Source of the DNA: Fidelibacterota bacterium | GTDB taxonomy: Bacteria > Pseudomonadota > Alphaproteobacteria > Rhodospirillales > Rhodospirillaceae | DNA: 37,301 bases | Assembly: GCA_947481595.1 (NCBI GenBank) | Contig: CANKHC010000007.1 | Location: 1 to 37,301 of the forward strand | Direction: 5' to 3' | Part shown: one piece after another, positions 15,209-23,007 of the stretch | How positions within the stretch are numbered: the first letter of the stretch is position 1 | Layout of the letters: the number at the start of each line of letters is the position of its first letter | Program-made: the position numbers and the translations under genes | Notes under the pieces: generated by a model | What the model saw: the letters and a program-made list of their open reading frames with translations, nothing else | What the model was told of the DNA's origin: nothing | The model's database searches: none

Positions 15209-16339
15209 TCACGTCGCCTGCGGCGAAGGCGCGGGAAAGTACTTGATCAAGTCCCGAATGTGCGCGGGATCGATCGTGTAGTCCCAATAGATTTCAGCCG
15301 GGTCGGTGTTGTCGGGAAGACTCACGCGCTGCCCCACCATTCTCATAAAGGGCTGACCAAGGAGGAGTGCGCCGAAGGTCGCGTTGTATTTGCCAAGAAT
15401 AGCCGGCGAGGGAGTCAACTCGACGACGATGCAGTCCGCCGGCGCGATGGCGGCCGCCGCGGTCGCGGCACCAAGGGGCGCCACGATGATGTCGGCGTTG
15501 CGCACATAACCGATGAGATCTTGCTGCGATGTGTTGGCGCCGGTCAGGAAGCGAAAGCCGTGCGGCTCGAGCAGCGCGAAAACTTCGGCCTCGTTGACGC
15601 AGCGCTTCTGGGCTGCGTCCGATCTGCTGAAGAACAGGCGTTCGCGGCGGGGGGCGGGTGCTGTGTTCTCCCAAACGCGCCGGCGCAGGTCGTGAAGGGA
15701 TTCCTCGTGCAGCACGATGTTCTTGTTTTCGTCATGGGCGAACGGCGCGGTCCCGATGAAAAGCGTATCGACCTGTACCGCGGCCTCCGTGGGAATGGGG
15801 ATCAACCGCTGGCGTTTGATACCGGCGGCCTCGATCCACGCGAGATAGCGGTCAGGCACGACATCCGGATAGAGAATCTTGAGACTCTCATGTCCCGGAA
15901 TGCGGCTCAGCATCAGGCATTTGGCCACCGCTTCCCAGATGAAGTGTCCAAAGTTGCTGTTGCCCACGGACAGGCGGAAGGCCGGTTCGGTGATATGCAT
16001 CACCGGTTCGCCGAGTTCGGCTTCGACACCGCCGGCGACTTGCGTTTCCCAGGCTTGCGTATGAAAGGTCGGGTTGATGTCGCGGTAGGCCAGGCGCCGC
16101 GTGACGAAGACCTGGTTCTGGGGTGAATAGGGCGTGGAGTTCACGCTTTTCAGCACGACGTTGCGCACTTTCGCCACCGCCATTTCGGGGATGACGTAGC
16201 TAAACGGCTTGCCGGGAGTGGGTTGGCGGCCGATGTTCGTGAACGACTTAGCGGCCCGCTGCGCCGGCGGTCCAACCCAAATCATTTCGCCGCCCGTGGC
16301 ATCGGCGAATGTCGGCAGATCGACGTCCCGGAAAAACAT
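15209..16339 (-). CDS. GT61-like (DUF563) glycosyltransferase
   Basis: This 376-residue cytoplasmic protein matches the pattern of family 61 glycosyltransferases. It has a SNFGHFIWEAVAKCLML segment (about 128-144), equivalent to the family's NYYHW region, then LFFSRSDAAQKRCVNEAEV (about 240-258), which resembles the R-x-NE signature, and IVAPLGAATAAAAIAP, where relatives usually read a GAGL loop. The HGAG histidine common in the family appears as Leu (PLGAA), a departure worth checking. It probably adds a pentose or hexose to a surface polysaccharide. It is divergent from the TonB-dependent receptor across 217 bp and may belong functionally with the glycan genes at 146-9420. The start is ATG 16339. 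Confidence 0.82.
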   Translation of the reverse strand: MFFRDVDLPTFADATGGEMIWVGPPAQRAAKSFTNIGRQPTPGKPFSYVIPEMAVAKVRNVVLKSVNSTPYSPQNQVFVTRRLAYRDINPTFHTQAWETQVAGGVEAELGEPVMHITEPAFRLSVGNSNFGHFIWEAVAKCLMLSRIPGHESLKILYPDVVPDRYLAWIEAAGIKRQRLIPIPTEAAVQVDTLFIGTAPFAHDENKNIVLHEESLHDLRRRVWENTAPAPRRERLFFSRSDAAQKRCVNEAEVFALLEPHGFRFLTGANTSQQDLIGYVRNADIIVAPLGAATAAAAIAPADCIVVELTPSPAILGKYNATFGALLLGQPFMRMVGQRVSLPDNTDPAEIYWDYTIDPAHIRDLIKYFPAPSPQAT

Positions 16340-16443
16340 TCAATGTCTCTTTGCGACCTGAACCCAGCGCGGTGTTCGCGCCGCCTATCCTTAAGGCGTC
16401 AGCAGGTCGCACACAAGCGAGCCACCGGAGCGCTTCGCGATCA

Positions 16444-16457
16444 CAAATAATTGTACC
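16444..16457. promoter_or_regulatory. 14-bp half site identical to an arm of the palindrome at 33463-33493
   Basis: CAAATAATTGTACC occurs here, in the 217-bp divergent region between the GT61-like gene and TonB-dependent receptor 1, and again in the large palindrome before the FrnE-like gene. The continuation AAGCACAG matches the inverse arm at only four of seven core positions. It may be a weaker operator for the same regulator. This AT-rich 14-mer is not expected by chance in such G+C-rich DNA. Confidence 0.5.
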
Positions 16458-16556
16458 AAGCACAGCCGTTTTGCTGAAGCCGCGCAGACCGGCGTCGTGA
16501 CATAAACGACGAAGGCAGATAAATGTACGGCTTAATACCGCCACGCGGGGGCGGGG

Positions 16557-18512
16557 TTGTTTTCGGGGGTTGGTTTGCAAAATCGGTATTGGCTTTGGGG
16601 CTGGGCGGCCTTCGCGGCGCTCAACGTGACGGGCCCTGCGGCCTATGCGCAGCGCGCGGATGAGAACATCGTCAAGACGGCCGATGACGCCTTCGGCTCG
16701 CGGGTGGGGAGCGAGAACATCGGGCTCTACAGTTCGTCGAGCGCACGCGGGTTCAACCCCGCGCAGGCCGGCAACACGCGCTTCGAGGGGCTCTACTTCG
16801 ATCAGCAAGCTTTCATGGGCCGTACGGTGGTGCCGCGCACCAGCATTCGCGTCGGCCTCTCGGCGCAGTCCTATCCGTTTCCGGCGCCGACCGGCATCGT
16901 CGATATCGCATTGTTCATTCCCGACGACAAAACCACCTTCAGCTTTATTCACGAAACCCGGCGGCCCACCGGCCTCAATCTCGAACTTTTCGACTTCAAG
17001 ACACCGATCAACGAGAAGGTCTCGATCAGCGCCGATCTCGGCGGCTTCCACATCTACAGCGACGGCGATCAGCACGCCAATTTGTGGCTGGCATCGTCGG
17101 TCGTGCGCTGGCGCCCGGCTGATGACCTCGAAGTGATCCCTTTCTTCTACTTCCAGCGCAGCGAAGACGGCGAAGTGTCACCTTCGGTGTTCACGGGCGG
17201 GGCTTATTTGCCGCCGCGCATCGACCGCGGGGTCTTTTACGGCCAGGCGTGGGCAGACCGCTCGATGGACGAACTCACTTATGGGGTCGTGGCGCGCGGC
17301 AACGCTTGGGACAACTGGCGTCTGCAGGCGGGGCTCTTCCAATCGGATTTGACGCGGCCGAAGAACTACGTGGTCTTTTACCGCAACGTTCAGCCGAACG
17401 GTGTCGGCAGTCTCGATATCCTGCGCTATCCCGAGCACAGCGCGGACTCGGTCTCGGGCGAAGCGCGGGCGTCGGGCACGTTCACGAATGGCGCGTTCCG
17501 TCATACCGTGCATTTCGCCGTGCGCGGGCGCGATACGCGCCGGCTGTTCGGCGGCGGGACCACGACGAACTACGGCACGGCCACGATCGGGGTCGAGCGC
17601 GCGGTCAGCGAGCTCGACGGCTGGCGGTTTGGTGCGCGCGACCGGGACGCCGTCAAGCAGGTCTCGCCGGGCGTGTCCTATGTCAGTCAGTGGGCCAATG
17701 TGGGCGAGTTCAGCGTAGGACTGCAAAAGAGTTTCTATCGGCGCAACTCAGGCAAAGAGAATGCGTCGCCGACCACGACCAAGAGTCAGCCCTGGCTCTA
17801 CAACGGCACGCTCGCGTACTACGCTACGCCTAAGCTCGCGTTCTACAGCGGCTATACGCGCGGGCTCGAGGAATTCGGCACTGCGCCCGACAACGCCGCC
17901 AATGCCGGCGAACCGCTAGCGGCCCAGCTCACCAAACAGGTTGATGCGGGTCTGCGCTACACCATCAAGCCCGGCTTGACCTTCGTGGGCGGCGTGTTCG
18001 AGGTGAGCAAGCCCTACTTCGATCGCGATCCGGCCAACGTCTACAGCGTGGTCGGCAGTCTCAAGCACAGCGGCGTCGAGATGTCGTTGAGCGGCCAGCC
18101 CTTCACCGGTCTGACGGTCGTCGCGGGGGCAGTGTTCCTGAAGGCGCGTGTTTCAGGCTTGCCGGTGGACAACGGACTGATCGGCAAGATCTCGCCGGGC
18201 ACGGCGCCGCGTCTTCTGCGGCTCAACCTGCAATACGGCGCACCGTCGTGGAAGGGCTTCACCATCGAAGCCAATGTCGAGAACGAAGGATCGCAGGTCG
18301 CCAACCGCGCCAACACACTCCGAGTTCCGTCGTTGACGACGCTGTCGGCGGCGGCGCGCTATCCTTTCGCGGTAGGGGATGCCCATGTGAACGTGCGCGT
18401 TCAGGTGATCAACCTGCTCGATACATTTGCCTGGACGGTGGAAGGCAACTCGGGACGGTTTACGTCGAGCCCAGCGCGCGCGTTCTTCTTCAGGATCGCG
18501 GCGGATTATTGA
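16557..18512 (+). CDS. TonB-dependent outer-membrane receptor, paralogue 1
   Basis: This 651-residue outer-membrane receptor imports an unknown ligand (siderophore, glycan or other) using TonB energy. The signal peptide ends near PAAYA-Q. ENIVKTADDAFG soon after is a TonB-box-like segment. The plug includes RVGSENIGLYS, ARGFNPAQAGN and EGLYFDQQAFMGR. The rest is alternating amphipathic barrel strands, ending in the C-terminal FFFRIAADY with a terminal aromatic residue. There is no ATG: TTG at 16557 or TTG at 16575 must be used, each with a GGGGG ribosome site five bases upstream. The paralogue is at 35237-37159. No TonB, ExbB or regulator gene is next to it. Confidence 0.9.
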   Translation: MFSGVGLQNRYWLWGWAAFAALNVTGPAAYAQRADENIVKTADDAFGSRVGSENIGLYSSSSARGFNPAQAGNTRFEGLYFDQQAFMGRTVVPRTSIRVGLSAQSYPFPAPTGIVDIALFIPDDKTTFSFIHETRRPTGLNLELFDFKTPINEKVSISADLGGFHIYSDGDQHANLWLASSVVRWRPADDLEVIPFFYFQRSEDGEVSPSVFTGGAYLPPRIDRGVFYGQAWADRSMDELTYGVVARGNAWDNWRLQAGLFQSDLTRPKNYVVFYRNVQPNGVGSLDILRYPEHSADSVSGEARASGTFTNGAFRHTVHFAVRGRDTRRLFGGGTTTNYGTATIGVERAVSELDGWRFGARDRDAVKQVSPGVSYVSQWANVGEFSVGLQKSFYRRNSGKENASPTTTKSQPWLYNGTLAYYATPKLAFYSGYTRGLEEFGTAPDNAANAGEPLAAQLTKQVDAGLRYTIKPGLTFVGGVFEVSKPYFDRDPANVYSVVGSLKHSGVEMSLSGQPFTGLTVVAGAVFLKARVSGLPVDNGLIGKISPGTAPRLLRLNLQYGAPSWKGFTIEANVENEGSQVANRANTLRVPSLTTLSAAARYPFAVGDAHVNVRVQVINLLDTFAWTVEGNSGRFTSSPARAFFFRIAADY

Positions 18513-18539
18513 GGAGCGCTCACCTGTGGTGGCGCGCGC

Positions 18540-19400
18540 TTATTTGAAGATTTCTGCGCGGGGGAAATACGCCTTCTGCTCGTCGGTATACCTTTCCCAA
18601 GCGTCGGCGTGAACGCGCATGTAGCCGTTGTAGTGTACGGGGCTTTGTGACGGCACCCACTGTTCGCTGAACATGAGATGCAGCGATTTCCGGGTCTTTC
18701 CGGGTTTTGTGCGTAAGCCGCCGTGCCGCAGATTTTCAGTGAAGAAGAGCACGTCGCCCTTATTCAACAAGGCCATTTGAAGGCCCGGCTGGGCGTAAGG
18801 ATTGTCGCCATGCGGCGAGTGTAGGCTTGATTTGTGGCTTCCGGGCACAAAGCAAAACGGTCCGTCGTCCATCGTCGTGTCGTGGAGGGCAATGACGATG
18901 CGGCACTGGAGAAGATGTATGTGTCTCGGCCGGACGGTACGGCCGTCCGCTGACTGCATGTACGTTCCAATCCACGAATACCTGCTTCTGGCGTCGACCG
19001 GTCCGCCCATATGCATGGGCGTGTAGCTGTCGCCATCGCGGTAAAATATCATCCCGCTGGCCATGCTATGGGGCGGCTCGACCATTTCGTTGACATAGGA
19101 CAGAAGTTTTGGATTGCCGATCAGCATGTCGAAGGATTTCGATGCGCCGATGAAATCCTCCACGATCAGCGTCAGGCCGGGGTTACGCCTCACCATCACC
19201 GACGCGCCGGTCTTCGCATCAATGCTATAGGGCTGGCCGAAATGATCCGCCAATTTCGGGGCATTTTCGGCCACGGAGCGGAAATGACCTTCTAGATCGT
19301 CGACGGCACGGATAAGCGGCTCAAGCTCGGCGTCACTGAAGAGACGAGGTGCGACCAAGCATCCGACGAGATCGAATTGATAGATTTCTTCTTTTTTCAT
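18540..19400 (-). CDS. PhyH-superfamily dioxygenase-like protein with HxG metal motif
   Basis: This 286-residue protein starts at ATG 19400 (MKKEEIYQFD). The frame to 19478 is not supported. The double-stranded beta-helix core is recognisable: H130 in YTPMHMGGPVD, IVIALHDTTMDDGPFCFVPG, then H226 in ENLRHGGL and R237 in the 2-oxoglutarate position eleven residues later. The second iron ligand, normally Asp/Glu in HxD/E, is Gly (G132). HxG or HxA is known from Fe/2-oxoglutarate halogenases, where chloride takes the empty site. Some hydroxylase-like PhyH subfamilies also read HGG here, so halogenation is only a possibility. The substrate is unknown. It converges on receptor 1 with a 27-bp gap. 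Confidence 0.82.
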   Translation of the reverse strand: MKKEEIYQFDLVGCLVAPRLFSDAELEPLIRAVDDLEGHFRSVAENAPKLADHFGQPYSIDAKTGASVMVRRNPGLTLIVEDFIGASKSFDMLIGNPKLLSYVNEMVEPPHSMASGMIFYRDGDSYTPMHMGGPVDARSRYSWIGTYMQSADGRTVRPRHIHLLQCRIVIALHDTTMDDGPFCFVPGSHKSSLHSPHGDNPYAQPGLQMALLNKGDVLFFTENLRHGGLRTKPGKTRKSLHLMFSEQWVPSQSPVHYNGYMRVHADAWERYTDEQKAYFPRAEIFK

Positions 19401-19510
19401 ATTGGGTGCGGCGCTCAGCTCAAGAAGATTGGAATGGCGCCCACTCGGATCGCTGCGCGATCCATGCGGGCCGTTCACGGCCCGCAGATTTTGAGTCAGG
19501 GGGCGCTCAC

Positions 19511-19543
19511 TTTTTCTAAGCGCGCGTAGCGCGCTAAGAAAAA
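19511..19543. repeat. 15-bp inverted repeat, GTA loop, next to tRNA-Arg
   Basis: Arms TTTTTCTAAGCGCGC (19511-19525) and GCGCGCTAAGAAAAA (19529-19543) pair with one mismatch (A18/A36). The T-run is on the 5' side and the A-run on the 3' side of the hairpin on both strands, the reverse of an intrinsic terminator. It abuts the CCA end of the tRNA and may help processing or cause factor-assisted termination. Confidence 0.75.
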
Positions 19544-19620
19544 TGGCGTACCCGGAGGGATTCGAACCCCCGACCTTCGCCTCCGGAGGGCGACGCTCTA
19601 TCCAGCTGAGCTACGGGTAC
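19544..19620 (-). tRNA. tRNA-Arg (anticodon CCG)
   Basis: Read on the minus strand, the acceptor stem GTACCCG pairs with CGGGTAC. The D arm is GCTCAGCTGGATAGAGC. The anticodon stem TCGCC/GGCGA holds the loop CTCCGGA with anticodon CCG (codon CGG). The T arm GGGGG-TTCGAAT-CCCTC has one G-T pair. Discriminator G and an encoded CCA follow, giving 77 nt. No integrase or attachment-site duplication is seen beside it. Confidence 0.97.
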
Positions 19621-19675
19621 AACCGCCCGCAATCTAGTTCATCGCCGCGAGCGGCGCAAACGTAAGGGCCGGGAG

Positions 19676-20104
19676 TCACTTCCAAGGTGTAACGGGCGGC
19701 ACGGCGCACGGCCCCTCGGCATCGACGGTGCCGAAATCAGCGGGACCTACGACCTCGAGGTATTCCATGTCGGGCGAGTAATCGAACAGGTAGTGCACGA
19801 TGCCCGGGCGCTGGTGCACGACGTCGCCGGCTTCGACCAGCGTGACTTTGTCCTCGTACATGAACTTGGCCCAGCCTTTGGTCATGATCACGATGTGGAA
19901 ATCAGCCACATGGCGGTGCCAGCCGGTGCCGTTACTCGGCGGCGAGGAGGCGCGCACCAGATGGGCGACGACCTTGCCGTGGGTGGCTTCGGCGATGCCG
20001 AGATCGCGGTACTGGAAGAAGCCGCGCAAGCCGCCGTCCTTGAAGTCGGTGTCGGCGGGTTTGACGTGGGAGAACGTGGTCGGCTCGGAGGTGGCGTCTT
20101 TCAT
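19676..20104 (-). CDS. Cupin-domain protein
   Basis: This 142-residue single-domain cupin has a first motif GTGWHRHVADFHIVIMTKG with H63, H65 and H70 as candidate metal ligands. The second motif, EAGDVVHQRPGIVHYLFDY, has H104. Such small cupins are metal-binding enzymes or sensors; no substrate can be read. A start at ATG 20104 (MKDATSEPTTF) is preferred to 20137, because sequence before it lacks protein-like features. The stop is 55 bp from the tRNA. It is divergent from the MFS transporter, 187 bp away. Confidence 0.85.
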   Translation of the reverse strand: MKDATSEPTTFSHVKPADTDFKDGGLRGFFQYRDLGIAEATHGKVVAHLVRASSPPSNGTGWHRHVADFHIVIMTKGWAKFMYEDKVTLVEAGDVVHQRPGIVHYLFDYSPDMEYLEVVGPADFGTVDAEGPCAVPPVTPWK

Positions 20105-20224
20105 GGCGGAGGCCTTTCCTGAACAGGTGCCTGGCAACTCAGCCTCCCGAGCGTGAGCGTGGCCCTAGGTTAGGCCGCTTTAGATTGCGGTGCACTATTT
20201 TCGTCTAATCCATTCATATCCCGA

Positions 20225-20230
20225 TATAAT
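20225..20230 (+). promoter_or_regulatory. Possible -10 box for the MFS transporter gene
   Basis: A perfect TATAAT lies 61 bp upstream of the MFS start in an AT-rich patch. No good -35 hexamer is present at 16-18 bp spacing (CGTCTA at best), so an activator or chance match is possible. Confidence 0.35.
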
Positions 20231-20291
20231 TATGGGTGTTCGACACGGGGCCGGCGTCTGTTACAAGAGCACCCCTTCAGCGGATAGAGCC

Positions 20292-21539
20292 ATGAACCCA
20301 GCTTCCGAAACGCCGCCGCCGGCGAAAATCAAGTTCACCGGCTACCAGAAGTTCGTCGTCGGCATGCTGGCGTTCCTGCAGTTCACCATCATCCTCGACT
20401 TCATGATCCTCTCGCCTTTGGGCGCGATCGTCATGCCGGCGCTCGCGATCGGCCCGCAGCAATTCAGTCTGGTGGTGTCGGTCTATGCCTTTGCCGCCGG
20501 CGCCTCGGGTCTGCTCGCGGCGGGATTTGCCGACCGCTTCGATCGCAAAAAATTGCTGCTGTTTTTCTATGTGGGCTTCCTGCTCGGCACCGCCATGTGC
20601 GGGTTGGCGCAAAGTTTTCCCGTCCTGCTGTTCGCGCGCGTGGTAACCGGGATCTTCGGCGGGGTCATCGGATCCATCGTCATGGCGATCACCACCGACC
20701 TCTTCCCGCTCGAGATGCGCGGGCGGGTGATGGGGGTGCTGCAGACCGCCTTTGCCGCCAGCCAGATCCTTGGTCTGCCGGCGGGGCTTTATTTCTCGAC
20801 CCTGTGGGATTGGCATGCGCCCTTTGTCGTCATCGTTGTGATCGGCGCGGCCGTCGGCGTGGTCATCGCGCTCTATATGCGCCCGGTGGATGCGCATCTG
20901 CGCCTCACGCAGGAGCGCGGGCCTTTGTCGCACCTGGTGGCGACGGTCACCGAGCCCAAGCACCTTCTCGCTTTCTGCGCGATCGCGCTGTTGTCGACCG
21001 GCGGCTATATGATCATGCCCTTCGGCAGCGCCTTCACCGTCAACAATCTCGGGATCGACCTCGCGCACCTGCCGACGATTTATCTGGTGACCGGCATTGC
21101 GACGATTTTCATCGGTCCGATGATCGGCCGGGCCAGCGACCGCTTCGGCAAGTTCCCTGTGTTCCTGTTCGGCACGTTGGTTTCGATCGCACTCGTGCTG
21201 TTCTACACCCACATGGGGCCGACACCGCTGGTCGGCGTGATGGTGGTCAACGTCATCCTGTTCGTCGGCATCTTTTCGCGCATGATCCCAGCGCAGGCGC
21301 TGATGTCCGCGATTCCGGACATCACGAAGCGCGGGTCGTTCAGTGCCATCAACGCGTCGCTGGCGCAGGTCTCGGGCGGCGTCGCGGCCGTGCTGGCGGG
21401 GAGCTTGGTGGTGCAAGGGGCCGACGGCCACTTGGAGCACTTCGAACGTATCGGCTATGTGGTGGCCAGCGCTTCGCTGATCACACTGTTCCTGATGTAC
21501 CGGATCAGCCGCGCGGTGCCGGAGCGGACGAAAAGCTGA
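20292..21539 (+). CDS. Major facilitator superfamily transporter (drug/metabolite efflux type)
   Basis: This 415-residue inner-membrane transporter has about twelve hydrophobic segments. MFS motif A is seen as GFADRFDRKKLLLF between helices 2 and 3 (about residues 78-91), with its second-half counterpart GRASDRFGKFPVF (about 278-290). The charged RVVTGIFGGVIGS in helix 4 is also typical. The substrate is unknown; the family includes arabinose-efflux and drug-efflux permeases. Start ATG 20292 follows a short GGATAG site; the frame reaches up to 20190 but without support. Its 3' end overlaps the convergent 161-residue gene by 35 bp. Confidence 0.9.
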   Translation: MNPASETPPPAKIKFTGYQKFVVGMLAFLQFTIILDFMILSPLGAIVMPALAIGPQQFSLVVSVYAFAAGASGLLAAGFADRFDRKKLLLFFYVGFLLGTAMCGLAQSFPVLLFARVVTGIFGGVIGSIVMAITTDLFPLEMRGRVMGVLQTAFAASQILGLPAGLYFSTLWDWHAPFVVIVVIGAAVGVVIALYMRPVDAHLRLTQERGPLSHLVATVTEPKHLLAFCAIALLSTGGYMIMPFGSAFTVNNLGIDLAHLPTIYLVTGIATIFIGPMIGRASDRFGKFPVFLFGTLVSIALVLFYTHMGPTPLVGVMVVNVILFVGIFSRMIPAQALMSAIPDITKRGSFSAINASLAQVSGGVAAVLAGSLVVQGADGHLEHFERIGYVVASASLITLFLMYRISRAVPERTKS

Positions 21540-21990
21540 GCTCCATCGTTGCGCCGAAGGGCGTGGCTTTCCACTGGCCCATGAGGGCTTTGAAGCGTGC
21601 CGATGTCGCAGCGATCGTCTCCGGCGTCAGCCACGTAGGCACGTCGCGTCCCAGGTCGGTGAAATAGCCGGCGAGCCGTGCGGTAAAGGCCGGTGCGTCG
21701 ATGTCCCCGCGCAAGGCACCACTGAGCGGCCCGACCACCGTCTCGATGGCGAGGGCTTCGCCGGTCACCGGCTGCGCCGTTTCGCCGGCCAGCGCGCCGT
21801 AGGGCGTTCCCGCCGCCAGCGCGCCGTAGAATCCGCCGCTGAGCTTGGCGGTGCTCTCCAGAGCAAAATGCGTGAGGTCGTGGATGAGGAAACTGCGCGT
21901 TTCCAGTTCCAGACTTTCAACGCTGCCATTGGCGCGCGTTGCAGCGAAGCGATGCTTGCTCTCGCTGATCTTGGTCAGCGCGATCTTCAT
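21505..21990 (-). CDS. Protein of unknown function, coupled to a lipoprotein hydrolase
   Basis: This 161-residue soluble protein has no signal peptide. The N-terminal part MKIALTKISESKHRFAATR and ETRSFLIHDLTHFALES reads like a compact alpha/beta protein; the C-terminus WKATPFGATMELSF looks like a final beta strand. I do not recognise the family. Its ATG overlaps the stop of the upstream hydrolase gene (TAATG), so the two are translationally coupled. The 3' end overlaps the convergent MFS gene by 35 bp, which argues for two real but tightly packed genes. Confidence 0.75.
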   Translation of the reverse strand: MKIALTKISESKHRFAATRANGSVESLELETRSFLIHDLTHFALESTAKLSGGFYGALAAGTPYGALAGETAQPVTGEALAIETVVGPLSGALRGDIDAPAFTARLAGYFTDLGRDVPTWLTPETIAATSARFKALMGQWKATPFGATMELSFSSAPAPRG

Positions 21991-22994
21991 TACCGCGCAG
22001 CGCTGAGACGCTGCACCGCCATGACGTCGGCGCCTGAGGGCAGCGCTTCCTGCGGGTTGGCGAGGAACGCCACGATGTCGGCCATCACCACGGCCGACTG
22101 TTTGTCGCGCAGGATCATGTGCCAGCCCTTTTCGTAGAAGGCCGGATGCAGACCGGCGTCAGCCTTGCCCATGGCGGCGATGGCTTCGCGCGTCGGCTCC
22201 TTGGGGATGATCTGGTCGTTCTGACCGTAGAGATACAAGACCGGCGTCCCGGCGATTTTCGGGGCCGAGGCCAGGGCTTCGTCCATCAGGCCGGTGAGAC
22301 CGTAGACGGAATCGATGCGCGTCTTTTTGATGAACAGCGGATCGCGGCCGTTGGCGCGCAGCGCTTCGATGTTGTCGCTGGCGAGGCGCCCCAAACTTTC
22401 ACCCGAAGGCTTGAAGCCGGGCAGGATGCGCGAGCCTAACCATAGCGCAGCCCGGTAAAACACCGGCATGGTCGAACGGCCCCACACCGCGGGGGCGACC
22501 AGCACGGTGCCCGCAACCTTCGGCGCATCGGGCTCAGCGAGAGCCGTCATGACCACCGCCCCGCCCATGCTTTCGCCCAGCGGATAAAACGGCACGCCGG
22601 GATACATCGCCTGCAGTACGGCGGCGAAATCCTTGAAGTCGCGGATCATGGCGTCGCGCCCGGGCCACAGGCCCCAGTGCGGCGAAGCGCCAAAGCCGCG
22701 CTGGTCGTAGGCGTAGACCGCCACACCGCGTTCGGCGAGGTAGGGCCCGACGCCGGGCGTGCCGGGAGCGACGTCGAAAGCCCTGCTGTAGTCGTTGAAG
22801 CCGTGCACGGCGAGGACGACGGCGCGCGGAGGGCCGGCCGGAAGCCATTTGCGCGTGGCGAGCTCGAGCCCATCCGAGGCCTGGAAATGGGTTTCGGTCA
22901 GGCGCGGCGCCGCGGGGCCGGGTCCGGGCGGGGCGAAGCGTGGTGCACAGGCGGAAAGCAATAAGGTGAGCATGACGACCAGGATACACCGCAT
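21990..22994 (-). CDS. Lysophospholipase-like alpha/beta hydrolase lipoprotein
   Basis: This 334-residue lipoprotein has a signal ending in the lipobox LLSAC (C16), so it is probably anchored in the outer or inner membrane. The hydrolase domain has VLAVHGFNDYS (oxyanion region), GESMGG with nucleophile S142, D260 in YGQNDQIIP, and H292 in KGWHMILRD. The pattern matches monoacylglycerol lipase/lysophospholipase enzymes (Hydrolase_4). It probably cleaves acyl esters in the envelope. It forms an operon with the 161-residue protein downstream and possibly with the ABC ATPase gene, whose stop lies 13 bp upstream of its start, in the same direction. Confidence 0.9.
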   Translation of the reverse strand: MRCILVVMLTLLLSACAPRFAPPGPGPAAPRLTETHFQASDGLELATRKWLPAGPPRAVVLAVHGFNDYSRAFDVAPGTPGVGPYLAERGVAVYAYDQRGFGASPHWGLWPGRDAMIRDFKDFAAVLQAMYPGVPFYPLGESMGGAVVMTALAEPDAPKVAGTVLVAPAVWGRSTMPVFYRAALWLGSRILPGFKPSGESLGRLASDNIEALRANGRDPLFIKKTRIDSVYGLTGLMDEALASAPKIAGTPVLYLYGQNDQIIPKEPTREAIAAMGKADAGLHPAFYEKGWHMILRDKQSAVVMADIVAFLANPQEALPSGADVMAVQRLSAAR

Positions 22995-23007
22995 GACAGC
23001 CGCCGGC

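Noticed and set aside
19511-19543. Intrinsic terminator for tRNA-Arg
   Set aside because: The hairpin has T's before and A's after the stem on both strands, the wrong order for termination.
19544-19620. Genomic-island attachment site at tRNA-Arg
   Set aside because: No integrase gene and no repeat of the tRNA 3' end was seen in the window.
20277-21440. 387-codon open frame on the minus strand opposite the MFS transporter
   Set aside because: Highly charged, His/Arg-rich shadow of a gene whose twelve membrane segments are clear on the plus strand.
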